Notes: generated from the sequence alone by a model not told the origin. 30,083 nucleotides of DNA from DATLBY01 sp035526665 (GCA_035526665.1 DATLBY010000274.1:1-30083), one strand, 5' to 3'; positions 16,888 to 25,282 are shown, numbered from the stretch's first letter. Program-made: numbers and translations.

Positions 16888-18010
16888 GGATTGAAAAATA
16901 GAATGTCGCACCTTTGCCCGCTTCCGATTCCACCCAGATTCTGCCGCCGTTACGCTCCACAATTTTCTTGCAAATCGCCAGTCCAATGCCGGATCCGGGC
17001 TGCGTAGTGTCATGCAGGCGCTTAAACAATCCAAAAATGCGAGTGCTGTACTTAGGATCGATGCCGACGCCGTTATCCCGCAGCGAAAAGACCCATTCTT
17101 CTTCTCTTTCCGACGCGGACACATGGACGCGCGACGGTTCGCTGCCGCGATATTTCAACGCGTTGCCGATGAGGTTTTGGAAGAGCTGCATCAATTGCAG
17201 CGGGTCGGCGAGAACCATCGGCAGCGGGTCCTGGGTGACCGTGGCTCCTGATTCGTCAATTGCAGTTTGCAGGTTCACCAACGCTCCGCGCATCACGGCA
17301 TCTGCGCTGACCAATTTTAAGGGTGTGGCGTCCAGATTGGTAGCCTGTGCATATTTGAGCAACCCTGTTATCAGATTGGTCATTCGATCGGCGCCCTCGA
17401 CAATAAACCCTAGAAACTCCTGCGCGTTGGGGTCGAGTTTATCCTTGTACCGCTGAGTCAAAAGCTGGGAGTAGCTTTTCATGGCCCGGATCGGCGCCTG
17501 CAGGTCGTGCGAGATGACATGGGCAAAATCCTGCAGATCCTCGTTGGATCTCTTCAGGATGTCGTGGGCTGCCTGCAACTGCTCGCGGCCCGCCCTTTGT
17601 TCGTGGATCAAGCGGTCGCGTTCGTTCTCGGCGAGCTTCCGCCGGGTCGCATCCCGCATGATTTTCGAGAATCCGATCAGTGCTCCGTGGTTGTCCCGAA
17701 GCGGCCGCACAACGCCGTCTACAAAGATGAGCTTCCCATCCATGCGCACGTGCCAGCGTTCATCGGGTGAAAATCCCTGGAGTGCGGCGGTCGTGCGCTC
17801 GGCCTCAGGCTGGCCGGCGGCCTGGTCCTCCGGCGTGAAGATCATCGAGACGTTTTCGCCCACAAATAGCTGTTCGGGATACCCAAGTATTGTTTCGACC
17901 CCGGCGTTCCAGGTGGTGATGGCGCCGTCGGTTTCCATCAGGAAAATGCCGTACTCCTCCATCTCACGTACCAAAATGCGATAAAGGTCTTCATAGGAAC
18001 GTTCGGGCAT
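16880..18010 (-). CDS. PAS-domain sensor histidine kinase
   Basis: A 376-residue cytoplasmic kinase without membrane segments. A PAS domain spans about 17-125 (GIFLMETDGAITTWN through SKIMRDATRRKLAE), then a coiled coil, then HisKA with phospho-acceptor His168 (VISHDLQAPIRAM). The HATPase domain has an N box (LFQNLIGNALKYRG), G1 (DNGVGID), F box (IFGLFKRLH) and G2 (GSGIGLAICKKIV). The ending NGGRIWVESEAGKGATFYFSI is typical of phytochrome-like or bacteriophytochrome-related kinases. The frame continues to a TTG at 18109; ATG 18010 (MPERSYEDLY) is preferred but has no strong ribosome site. No response regulator is beside it, so it is an orphan. Confidence 0.88.
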   Translation of the reverse strand: MPERSYEDLYRILVREMEEYGIFLMETDGAITTWNAGVETILGYPEQLFVGENVSMIFTPEDQAAGQPEAERTTAALQGFSPDERWHVRMDGKLIFVDGVVRPLRDNHGALIGFSKIMRDATRRKLAENERDRLIHEQRAGREQLQAAHDILKRSNEDLQDFAHVISHDLQAPIRAMKSYSQLLTQRYKDKLDPNAQEFLGFIVEGADRMTNLITGLLKYAQATNLDATPLKLVSADAVMRGALVNLQTAIDESGATVTQDPLPMVLADPLQLMQLFQNLIGNALKYRGSEPSRVHVSASEREEEWVFSLRDNGVGIDPKYSTRIFGLFKRLHDTTQPGSGIGLAICKKIVERNGGRIWVESEAGKGATFYFSILK

Positions 18011-18220
18011 GGGGCTCTGGAGAAAGACACTTGCCGAGGCTCGGCTGTTTCGTGGAAGTTTTACCTGCGACACGGTATGGGCGCTGACGTGGCGATTGGC
18101 GCCCTCCAAACCAAAGATTTTGAACCGTGATCTGCTGTCGCGGGGTGGAGTCCGGTATCATAGAGTTAGCCGACCCCAGCCGCAATTCCGAAGCTGCCAG
18201 CTGACGGTCGAAATATCCGC

Positions 18221-21200
18221 ATGTCCGATCACAGTGAACCCAAAGTAAACGTCAACAGTTGGCTCCAGGAAGAGCTTTATCACACGTACTTGAATAACAA
18301 AAAGAACGTGGATGAAAGCTGGAAAACGGTTTTCGAGGCAAATGGCGCTGCCAATTCCGCTCCCCCCAACGGAGCCGTAGGAGCCACGAGAGCCAGCGGC
18401 AACGCCGTTACTCCTGCAGTCGTCGGGACTTCGGCCGATCAATTGGTTCCGTTACGCGGCGTCGCAGCGAAAATCGCCGAAAACATGACCCAGAGTCTTA
18501 CCGTTCCCACCGCAACTTCGCAGCGGATGGTCCCGGTCCGCGTCATTGAGCAGCAGCGGCAGCAATTGAACGAGCAGCGAGCGGCCGCGGGGCAAAGTAA
18601 AATCTCCTACACGCACCTCATCGGCTGGGCCATCGTGCAGGCGCTGAAGGATTTTCCGGGCCTCAATCACGCCTACGCCGAGCAGAACGGAGAGTTATTC
18701 CGGGTGGTCCGCAACGAAATTAATCTCGGAATTGCGGTGGACGTCAAAAGTAAGGACGGCGCATCCAGCCTGATGGTCCCCAATATAAAAAATGTGGGCG
18801 GCATCGGCTTCGACCGGTTCCTTGCAGCCTTCGATGATGTGGTGGCGCGCGCGCGTACGGGCAAGCTCCAGATGCCGGATTTTCAAGGCACCACCATCTC
18901 GCTCACAAACCCCGGCACCGTAGGGACTCTCGGCTCTGTGCCGCGGCTGGTTGTCGGTCAGGGAGCGATTATTGCGACCGGTGCGATGGATTACCCCGCC
19001 GAGTATAGAACCTCTTCCCGCGAGACTATTGCGTCGCTCGGCATCAGCAAGGTGATGATGGTCACCTGCACCTACGATCACCGGGTGATCCAGGGCGCCG
19101 ACTCCGGCCGGTTCCTGGGTAAGCTGGAGGCTCTTCTAACCGGTGAGGGCAACTTTTACGGCGATATTTTCAATGAGCTAAAGCTGCCAGCTCCGAAGTT
19201 GACCGCACCCGGCGCGAGTCTGTCCGCGGCTGCATTGCGCTCGCCGCAGCCTGCTTCCGTAACCGAAAGCGATGCAGTGAAGGAAGCGGCCGTGGCGCAG
19301 CTAATTGAGGCCTACCGGGAGCGCGGACATCTGGTAGCCGACCTGGATCCGCTGGGTTCCACGCGTCCGCCACAGCCCGAACTGGATCCGGCAGCCCACG
19401 GCCTGACAGAGGCCGATCTCGACCATAGATTCGTATCGCAACAGAACAGGACGCTGCGGGAAATCATTCACCATTTTCACAGTACGTACTCGGGGAAAAT
19501 CGCTTGCGAGTACATGTACATTTACGACCCCGTCCAGACCGAATGGGTGCGCGACCGCATGGAGGCCGACCAGCAGCCGCTGGATACGCAGACAAAGACG
19601 AGGATCCTGGACCGCCTCCTCGAAGCCGAAGAGTTCGAGAAGTTCCTGCAGACGCGTTATATCGGCAAGAAGCGATTCTCGGTCGAGGGCGGCGAATCGA
19701 CCATGGTCGCCCTGGATGAGATTCTGGAGCGGGCTGCAAACGGCAGCGTCGCGGAATGCGTCATCGGCATGGCCCACCGCGGGCGTCTCAATGTGCTCGC
19801 CAACATCGGTGGAACTCCTTTTCACCAGGTGTTTGCCTGGTTTGATGAAGCCCCAGACCCGTCCCTTAATGAATTCGGCACCGGTGATGTTAAATACCAC
19901 CTGGGCGCCAGCGGCACGCGTACATCAACCCACGGAAAAGAAATTACCGTCTCCGTAGCGTTCAATCCCAGTCATCTGGAAGCGGTCAATCCGGTGGTGG
20001 AAGGCATGGTCCGCCCCAAGCAGGACAAGCTGGGCGACAGCAACCGCGAACGGGTCATCCCGATTTTGATTCACGGGGATGCCGCATTCGCCGGGCAGGG
20101 AGTAGTCTTCGAGACGCTGAACCTGTCTCAGCTGGAGGGATACAGAACGGGCGGCACCCTCCACATTGTCATCAATAACCAGATCGGATTCACCACGCCG
20201 CCCACGGATGGACGCTCCGGGCCGTACTCTACCGACATAGCGCGCGCCATCCACGCTCCCATCTTTCACGTCAACGGCGACGATCCCGAGGCGGTGTTTC
20301 GCGTCGCGCAGATGGCCTATGATTTCCGGCAGCGATTCAAGAAAGATGTCGTGATTGACATCATCTGTTATCGCCGCCTGGGCCACAATGAAGGCGACGA
20401 CCCAAGCTTCACCCAGCCCGTGATGTACCGGGCGATTAAAGACCATAAGTCCGTGCGGACCTTGTATTCGGACAGTCTGCTCTCGAGCGGTCTGTTTTCG
20501 GCAGATCAGATGAAGGACCGCCACAAGGAATTCCAGGCGAGACTGACCGAGGGTTATGATACCGCCAAGACCATCCCGGAAAATTACGACTTTCAATCGG
20601 AACACGAGCCGGCTCCCGTATTCGATGGCGGGCTTACGGCGATTGATTCCGCCATGGCCGAGCGCGTATTGACCAGCCTGACTATGCTCCCCGAAGGCTT
20701 CCATCTGCATCCCAAAATGCAGGGTTTCCTGGGTAAACGTCAAAAAGTGCTGAGCGGTGACGAACCCCTGGATTGGGCTCTGGGTGAGGCCATTGCGTTC
20801 GGAAGTCTGCTGCAGGACGGCGTCTCTGTGCGCCTGAGCGGGCAGGACAGCGGACGAGGCACATTCACCCAGCGGCACTTGGAGCTATATGACGCCGAAG
20901 ATGGGCATAAGTACCTGCCGGTGCAGCAATTGGCAGCCAACGGTAGCCGCTTCGAAGTCTGGAACAGTTCTTTAAGCGAATACGCCGTGATGGGTTTTGA
21001 GTTCGGCTTCAGCGTCAGTGACCCCGGCACGCTCGTGTTGTGGGAAGCGCAGTTTGGCGATTTCGTGAACGGCGCGCAGATTATCGTCGATCAGTTCCTC
21101 TCGTCGGCCGAAACCAAGTGGGGACAGCCGAGCGGGCTCGTTCTGCTGTTGCCACATGGCTATGAAGGCATGGGGCCAGAGCACTCCAGCGCCCGGATTG

Positions 21201-21862
21201 AGCGGTTTCTGCAGTTATGCGCCGAGAATAACCTGATAGTCGCCAATTGTTCGACTCCGGCGCAATATTTCCATATTCTCCGCCGCCAAATGAAGGGTGC
21301 TCCGGGTGGCGAACCGGTCTGTAAACCGCTGATCCTCTTTACTCCTAAGAGTCTGCTACGGCACCCGCGTGCCACCTCCAAGCTGGCCGATCTTACGTCC
21401 GGCGCATTCCACGAAGTAATCGACGACGCCGCTGCTTTGCCCGCCGCGACAGTGAAGCGGCTCCTTTTCTGCTCCGGCAAGGTTTACTATGACTTGGTTG
21501 CCGAGCGTGAAAAGATGGGTGCCGGAGACGTGGGGATTATTCGCGTGGAGCAAATGTATCCATTTCCCCAGGTCGCCTTGCAAGACGTTCTGAAGCGCTA
21601 TCCCAAGGCTGAACTCTACTGGGTACAGGAAGAGCCTCGCAACATGGGCCCCTGGCGCTTTATGCGTGATAATCTGATGCCGATGCTCGACGAGACTAAG
21701 CGCAGCCTGCATTATGCCGGACGTCCGGAGCGCGCCAGCCCGGCCGTCGGGCGCTCCCATAAACATGAGGAAGAGCAGGAGATGCTCATCAAAGCAGCTT
21801 TTGCTATCGACGTGGTAAACATCCGTCCCAAACGGGACAAGGTTGTTCGTAAGAAGAAATAG
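18221..21862 (+). CDS. kgd: Fused 2-oxoglutarate dehydrogenase/decarboxylase E1 with succinyltransferase (E2) domain
   Basis: A 1213-residue TCA-cycle enzyme with the architecture of mycobacterial Kgd and corynebacterial OdhA. Residues about 10-42 (NSWLQEELYHTYLNN) are the E1 N-terminal segment. A proline/alanine linker follows to about 80. An E2 acyltransferase catalytic domain fills about 80-325, with active His287 in TYDHRVIQGADSG; there is no lipoyl domain. The thiamine-diphosphate E1 fills about 350-1213, with His519 in GMAHRGRLNV, then GDAAFAGQGVVFE and NNQIGFTT. It should convert 2-oxoglutarate toward succinyl-CoA, working with a separate lipoyl-bearing E2 and E3, or release succinate semialdehyde. 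The start MSDHSEPKVN has no clear Shine-Dalgarno sequence. Confidence 0.94.
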   Translation: MSDHSEPKVNVNSWLQEELYHTYLNNKKNVDESWKTVFEANGAANSAPPNGAVGATRASGNAVTPAVVGTSADQLVPLRGVAAKIAENMTQSLTVPTATSQRMVPVRVIEQQRQQLNEQRAAAGQSKISYTHLIGWAIVQALKDFPGLNHAYAEQNGELFRVVRNEINLGIAVDVKSKDGASSLMVPNIKNVGGIGFDRFLAAFDDVVARARTGKLQMPDFQGTTISLTNPGTVGTLGSVPRLVVGQGAIIATGAMDYPAEYRTSSRETIASLGISKVMMVTCTYDHRVIQGADSGRFLGKLEALLTGEGNFYGDIFNELKLPAPKLTAPGASLSAAALRSPQPASVTESDAVKEAAVAQLIEAYRERGHLVADLDPLGSTRPPQPELDPAAHGLTEADLDHRFVSQQNRTLREIIHHFHSTYSGKIACEYMYIYDPVQTEWVRDRMEADQQPLDTQTKTRILDRLLEAEEFEKFLQTRYIGKKRFSVEGGESTMVALDEILERAANGSVAECVIGMAHRGRLNVLANIGGTPFHQVFAWFDEAPDPSLNEFGTGDVKYHLGASGTRTSTHGKEITVSVAFNPSHLEAVNPVVEGMVRPKQDKLGDSNRERVIPILIHGDAAFAGQGVVFETLNLSQLEGYRTGGTLHIVINNQIGFTTPPTDGRSGPYSTDIARAIHAPIFHVNGDDPEAVFRVAQMAYDFRQRFKKDVVIDIICYRRLGHNEGDDPSFTQPVMYRAIKDHKSVRTLYSDSLLSSGLFSADQMKDRHKEFQARLTEGYDTAKTIPENYDFQSEHEPAPVFDGGLTAIDSAMAERVLTSLTMLPEGFHLHPKMQGFLGKRQKVLSGDEPLDWALGEAIAFGSLLQDGVSVRLSGQDSGRGTFTQRHLELYDAEDGHKYLPVQQLAANGSRFEVWNSSLSEYAVMGFEFGFSVSDPGTLVLWEAQFGDFVNGAQIIVDQFLSSAETKWGQPSGLVLLLPHGYEGMGPEHSSARIERFLQLCAENNLIVANCSTPAQYFHILRRQMKGAPGGEPVCKPLILFTPKSLLRHPRATSKLADLTSGAFHEVIDDAAALPAATVKRLLFCSGKVYYDLVAEREKMGAGDVGIIRVEQMYPFPQVALQDVLKRYPKAELYWVQEEPRNMGPWRFMRDNLMPMLDETKRSLHYAGRPERASPAVGRSHKHEEEQEMLIKAAFAIDVVNIRPKRDKVVRKKK

Positions 21863-21875
21863 ATTTTTCTGCGAG

Positions 21876-22493
21876 CTATAGCTGTCCCGAGGCCGCCTTA
21901 TTCGGCTGCCACAGTATTTCGGCTGACCCGGTGGCTTGGCTCGCCCAGCGGCTGAAGACAAAAAGAGCATCACTCAGGCGGTTTAAATAGGGAATTGCCT
22001 CGCCCGGGATGCTCTCCTCCCGGCTTAGCGCAATGGTGAGCCGCTCGGCTCGCCGGCAGACCGTCCGGCAGACGTGCAAATCGGCGTTGATTCTTGAGCC
22101 GCCGGGTAGTGTAAAGGAACGCAACCTGCCCAACCCCTGATTGAAGCTGTCGATCTCGCGCTCCAGTTGTTCCACCTCAACGTTGGTCACCCGGGGCTGC
22201 TTCTCATGCACGATTTCGGGCGGAGTGGCGAGAATGGACCCAAGATTGAACAATTCATGCTGCAATCGCAGAATAATCGAAGAGAGGGGCGCAAGCGCCG
22301 GTTCCTTGGAAGCCGATACGCCGGCCTGACCCAAAAACGAAATCAGTTCGTCGATAGTGCCGTAGCATTCAATACGCAGAGAGTCTTTCGGTACGCGCTT
22401 GCCGCCTACCAGTCCCGTCTCGCCTTTGTCGCCGCTTTTCGTATAAATTCGGTTTAAGCTCAGCCTTGGCTCGTTGAATATTTTTTTATCCAC
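21876..22493 (-). CDS. PduO-type cob(I)alamin adenosyltransferase
   Basis: A 205-residue helical-bundle enzyme that transfers adenosyl from ATP to cob(I)alamin to make coenzyme B12. The ATP-binding N-terminus (IYTKSGDKGETGL at about 16-28) and the C-terminal helix motif CRTVCRRAER are those of PduO/MMAB proteins. GTG 22493 is preceded by AGGA with 7-base spacing. It ends 13 bases from the convergent fused dehydrogenase. The remnant of methylmalonyl-CoA mutase, a main user of its product, lies just upstream on the other strand. Another B12 enzyme must exist elsewhere if this gene is still needed. Confidence 0.92.
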   Translation of the reverse strand: MDKKIFNEPRLSLNRIYTKSGDKGETGLVGGKRVPKDSLRIECYGTIDELISFLGQAGVSASKEPALAPLSSIILRLQHELFNLGSILATPPEIVHEKQPRVTNVEVEQLEREIDSFNQGLGRLRSFTLPGGSRINADLHVCRTVCRRAERLTIALSREESIPGEAIPYLNRLSDALFVFSRWASQATGSAEILWQPNKAASGQL

Positions 22494-22582
22494 ACCACCA
22501 TCCTATTCCTGCCTGGGCCTTCGCAAGCTACAATGGCAGTCAACCCATCGGGCCGGTTTCCGAGAGTGGGCACGAATCCAGA

Positions 22583-22702
22583 ATGACCTATATACTGGAA
22601 GCAGTGCGTGCCTACGCAACTCTAGGTGAGATCCGCGAGGCGCTGCGCCATGTCTTCGGTGGCCTAACAGAATGCAGCAGGCGGCCAGTCCGCCGCTATT
22701 GA
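22583..22702 (+). pseudogene. C-terminal remnant of methylmalonyl-CoA mutase large subunit
   Basis: ATG 22583 to TGA 22702 encodes 39 residues. The first 26, MTYILEAV-RAYATLGEIREALRHVFG, match the very end of the catalytic (substrate-binding) part of methylmalonyl-CoA mutase, where family members read like ILEAVRAYATLGEI followed by LREVFGEY. Upstream in the same frame (from about 22502) there is no stop but also no mutase-like sequence, and the last 13 residues (GLTECSRRPVRRY) are unrelated. It is therefore a fragment, or less likely a small gene born from one. It ends 9 bases before the NYN gene start and is beside the B12 adenosyltransferase gene. The match is by memory of the motif. Confidence 0.6.
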
Positions 22703-22711
22703 GAGAGTAGA

Positions 22712-24031
22712 ATGCAAGAAAAATTGAATATTGCAGTGTTTGTCGATTACGACAACATTGAGATCGGCGTTAAATCGACGCTCCGGCGAGAGTTTGACGT
22801 TTCGCTGCCGCTGGATGCGCTCAAGGAGCGCGGCGACATCGTAGCCAAGTTCGCCTACGCGAACTGGGGCAGACAGGAAGGCGCGACGCGCCAGATGGCG
22901 GAAAGTGCTGTCCAGATGGTGCAGCGCATTCCCTCTCCGCGCGGCGACAAGAATGGCGCGGACATCAACCTCGCGCTGGATGCGCTGGAAATGGCATTCA
23001 CTCATACCCATGTGAACGCGTTTGCCATTGTCAGCGGCGACAGCGACTTCATTCCTCTGGTCAACAAGCTGAAGGAGTATGGAAAAACCGTGTTCGTAGT
23101 GGGCGGTAAAGCCTTTACGAGTACTATTCTTCAGCAGAACTGTCACGAATTTGTCAGCTACGAATCGCTGATCGACGAATTCAAGAAGGGAGAGCCGCGG
23201 CAGGAACGGCCGGCGCAGCAGCAATCCGGTACGGGGCAGCAGCCCGCCGGAGGTCCTCCCCAGAGGCAGCAGCGGGGACGGCCTGCACCTCTTGATCTGG
23301 CGCAGGCTATGCCCCTCGTGGAACGAGCACTCCAGGTGCTGGAGCGGCGCGCGGTGCAACCGCAGCTGGGACTCCTGAAGTCCACCATGCTGCAACTGGA
23401 CTCCACGTTCAGCGAACGCGCTTATGGGTGCGGCAGCTTTTCCGACTTTGTCGAGAAGCTGAAGAAGGCCGATTACGTGAATGTGAGCGGCACTGGCGGC
23501 CGCTACACCATCGAACGCAAAGGCAGCGGCGCCACGGTCGAAATCGCGGCTCCCAAGCCGGAAGAGGCTCTGCCCTTACTACGGGACGTGCTGGAAATCC
23601 ACAGGCTGGAACTCGAAGAAGGAGCGCTCGCTGAAGATCTGGCCGGCTGGATGAAGCTGGAGCATCCGGATTTCGATACCAAAAAACTGGGCTTTCAGGA
23701 GTTCGCTGAATTTCTGAATTTTGCCCAGGATAAAACGGTGGTCCGCATCGAGCCGGATGAAGAGAAGGGTCTGATGGTCTACCTGGGCGCCGAATTCTAT
23801 CCGCCGGCTCCGCCGCCGCGCGTGGAAGAGCCCATCAGTGAAGAACTGGACGAGAAGCAACCCATTGTGGAGGGCCAGCCCTCCATGGTGGCCCCAACTC
23901 CGCCGATTACGCCTAAGCCTGTGAAACGCGCGCCACGGCCGCGCAAGCGGGTGAGCGAAGGCAGTGCGGGCAATGTGGCGGACCGTCCACGCCCGCGGCG
24001 CACCACGCGCCCGAAAAAGACAACAGAATAA
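22712..24031 (+). CDS. NYN-domain putative RNase with two LOTUS (OST-HTH) domains
   Basis: A 439-residue protein. Residues 5-155 are a NYN (PIN-like, LabA/MARF1 type) nuclease domain with the expected acidic site: Asp12 and Asp14 (VDYDN), Asp84 (NGADINLALDAL), Asp110 and Asp112 (SGDSDFIPL). A glutamine/proline/glycine linker runs 160-195. Two LOTUS-like winged helices follow, about 196-270 (CGSFSDFVEKL...GRYTIER) and 284-362 (LGFQEFAEFLNFAQ). The tail from about 365 is proline-rich then strongly basic (RPRKR, RPRPRR), suited to nucleic acid binding. Eukaryotic MARF1 combines the same domains to cut RNA; the bacterial role is not known to me. Start ATG follows GAGAGAG. ridA begins 15 bases downstream. 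Confidence 0.88.
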   Translation: MQEKLNIAVFVDYDNIEIGVKSTLRREFDVSLPLDALKERGDIVAKFAYANWGRQEGATRQMAESAVQMVQRIPSPRGDKNGADINLALDALEMAFTHTHVNAFAIVSGDSDFIPLVNKLKEYGKTVFVVGGKAFTSTILQQNCHEFVSYESLIDEFKKGEPRQERPAQQQSGTGQQPAGGPPQRQQRGRPAPLDLAQAMPLVERALQVLERRAVQPQLGLLKSTMLQLDSTFSERAYGCGSFSDFVEKLKKADYVNVSGTGGRYTIERKGSGATVEIAAPKPEEALPLLRDVLEIHRLELEEGALAEDLAGWMKLEHPDFDTKKLGFQEFAEFLNFAQDKTVVRIEPDEEKGLMVYLGAEFYPPAPPPRVEEPISEELDEKQPIVEGQPSMVAPTPPITPKPVKRAPRPRKRVSEGSAGNVADRPRPRRTTRPKKTTE

Positions 24032-24046
24032 ATTATTGGAGCGAGA

Positions 24047-24433
24047 ATGATCGAACGGCTGAACCCACCTAATGTACCTGTGCCGCGCAACCCGTATTCA
24101 CCGGCGGTGCGCGCGGGAGATTTTCTATTTGTTTCCGGCCAGGGTCCCGCCGACCCGGCTACAAATCAAATGTCATACGGCGATATTGCGCATGAGACGC
24201 GCGTCGTCCTGACCAATATTCAGCGGATCCTGGAAGGTTGCGGGGCGTCCCTGAAAGACGTCGTTAAATGTTCCGTCTTTCTATCCAACGGCGGCGATTT
24301 TGCTGCAATGAATGCGGTTTACGCCGAATTTTTTGGTGTCGACAAGCCGGCACGCACCACAGTGGAGGCCAAATTCGCCGATCCGCGAATGAAAGTCGAA
24401 ATCGACTGTATTGCCTATCAATCGAAGGCGTAA
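24047..24433 (+). CDS. ridA: RidA/YjgF-family reactive enamine/imine deaminase
   Basis: A 128-residue trimeric protein family that hydrolyses reactive 2-aminoacrylate-type enamines and imines. Arg103 in PARTTVEA and Glu118 in VEIDCIAY are the substrate-binding positions; YSPAVRAGDFLFVSGQGP is the usual N-terminal signature. GGAG is 6 bases before the ATG. It follows the NYN gene by 15 bases and is probably co-transcribed. Members of this family also include RutC of another uracil pathway, but that gene set is absent here and this gene is far from the pyrimidine operon. Confidence 0.92.
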   Translation: MIERLNPPNVPVPRNPYSPAVRAGDFLFVSGQGPADPATNQMSYGDIAHETRVVLTNIQRILEGCGASLKDVVKCSVFLSNGGDFAAMNAVYAEFFGVDKPARTTVEAKFADPRMKVEIDCIAYQSKA

Positions 24434-24440
24434 GTAATTC

Positions 24441-24474
24441 GGATGCAGGAGCAGGCAAGCCTGCTCCTGCATCC
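24441..24474. repeat. Perfect 16-bp-arm inverted repeat between convergent genes
   Basis: GGATGCAGGAGCAGGC and its exact reverse complement are separated by only two bases (AA), so RNA from either strand would form a very stable hairpin with a four- to six-base effective loop. It fills most of the gap between ridA and the convergent stress-protein gene. No T-run follows on either side, which argues against a simple intrinsic terminator. It may be a REP-like palindrome that also stops or protects transcripts. Confidence 0.8.
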
Positions 24475-24490
24475 ACTCCATCGTTTGGGG

Positions 24491-25282
24491 CTAAGTCAGG
24501 CGGTCGTAGACCCGCGTAGCCCCCCGCCTGATGGCGCGCCCTGCTTCCTTGGTTTCTTCCTTTATTTCCCTTCCGAGATTTCGTGCTTCCTGGCCCGTTC
24601 TTTCCGCGCCCCTTTCGACTGCATTTTCCGCTCGGTTAATACCTCGACCGGGGCTCGACTCACGATATGGATCTGAGGATGAATAATAGCTCCTCTCCTT
24701 TTGCAACTCCTCCTGTGAGTACGGATTGGCACTATTGTTGTAGCCAGTCCAGCCGCGATCCTGCCAGTTCTTCACACGGTCATCGACGTCCACTGCATGG
24801 TGGTTATCCATGATTTCACAGGCCCTGTCGGCTTGGGCGCCGTCGGCTTTGACCGTCACCACCACGTCGCCACGGCGCACGCCCTCGGCATAATACTTGG
24901 CATGCTCTTCCGGCACGCCCGACTCTGTGAGGGCTCCAACCAGCCCGCCGGCCGCAGCGCCGATGCCCGCGCCAGCCAAGGCTGCGGCAATGGGACCCGC
25001 CGCCAGCACCGGACCGATCACCGGGATGGTAACCAAACCGGCTGCGCTTAACAAGAGGCCGCCGACGCCGCCGATGGCAGCGCCAATACCGGCGTCCGCA
25101 ACCACATCGGAAGATTTGTCGGATGTTTCCATGTTCTCGTAACCTGTTGCATTCTTATTGGCGACAATGCTTATATCTCCGCGGGAGATGCCTTCCATTT
25201 CAAGATCGCGCACAGCTTCCTGGGCATCCTGAACCGAATTAAACACCCCAACAACCGTCTTGCTCTCATTTGCAATAGTCAT
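24491..25282 (-). CDS. YflT/DUF1269-like stress protein with glycine-zipper and amphipathic tail
   Basis: A 263-residue protein. Residues 8-45 (TVVGVFNSVQDAQEAVRDLEMEGISRGDISIV) form the ferredoxin-like fold seen in general stress protein 17M/YflT and DUF1269 proteins. Residues about 62-118 are a glycine/alanine-rich hydrophobic segment (GIGAAIGGVGGLLL, then GAGIGAAAGGLVGAL), probably a membrane-inserting glycine zipper. The half-motif then returns (EHAKYYAEGVRRGDVVVTVKA). The tail from about 180 is hydrophilic, with a helical charged repeat (ENAVERGAERTGQEARNLGREIKEETKEAGRAI) like LEA or apolipoprotein helices. GGAG is 7 bases before the ATG. The 224 bases upstream to malQ contain no gene and no promoter I can support. 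Confidence 0.75.
   Translation of the reverse strand: MTIANESKTVVGVFNSVQDAQEAVRDLEMEGISRGDISIVANKNATGYENMETSDKSSDVVADAGIGAAIGGVGGLLLSAAGLVTIPVIGPVLAAGPIAAALAGAGIGAAAGGLVGALTESGVPEEHAKYYAEGVRRGDVVVTVKADGAQADRACEIMDNHHAVDVDDRVKNWQDRGWTGYNNSANPYSQEELQKERSYYSSSDPYRESSPGRGINRAENAVERGAERTGQEARNLGREIKEETKEAGRAIRRGATRVYDRLT

Noticed and set aside
19925..20878. A 317-codon minus-strand frame inside the fused 2-oxoglutarate dehydrogenase gene
   Set aside because: It lies wholly inside a well-supported 1213-residue gene and has no ribosome site or recognisable domain.
22664..23395. A 243-codon minus-strand frame opposite the NYN gene
   Set aside because: It is antisense to a domain with an intact active site and shows no coding signature of its own.
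24047..24433. RidA-family gene as RutC of a Rut uracil pathway
   Set aside because: No rutA, rutB, rutD or rutF lies nearby, and the window already encodes the reductive pathway far away; generic RidA is the safer call.
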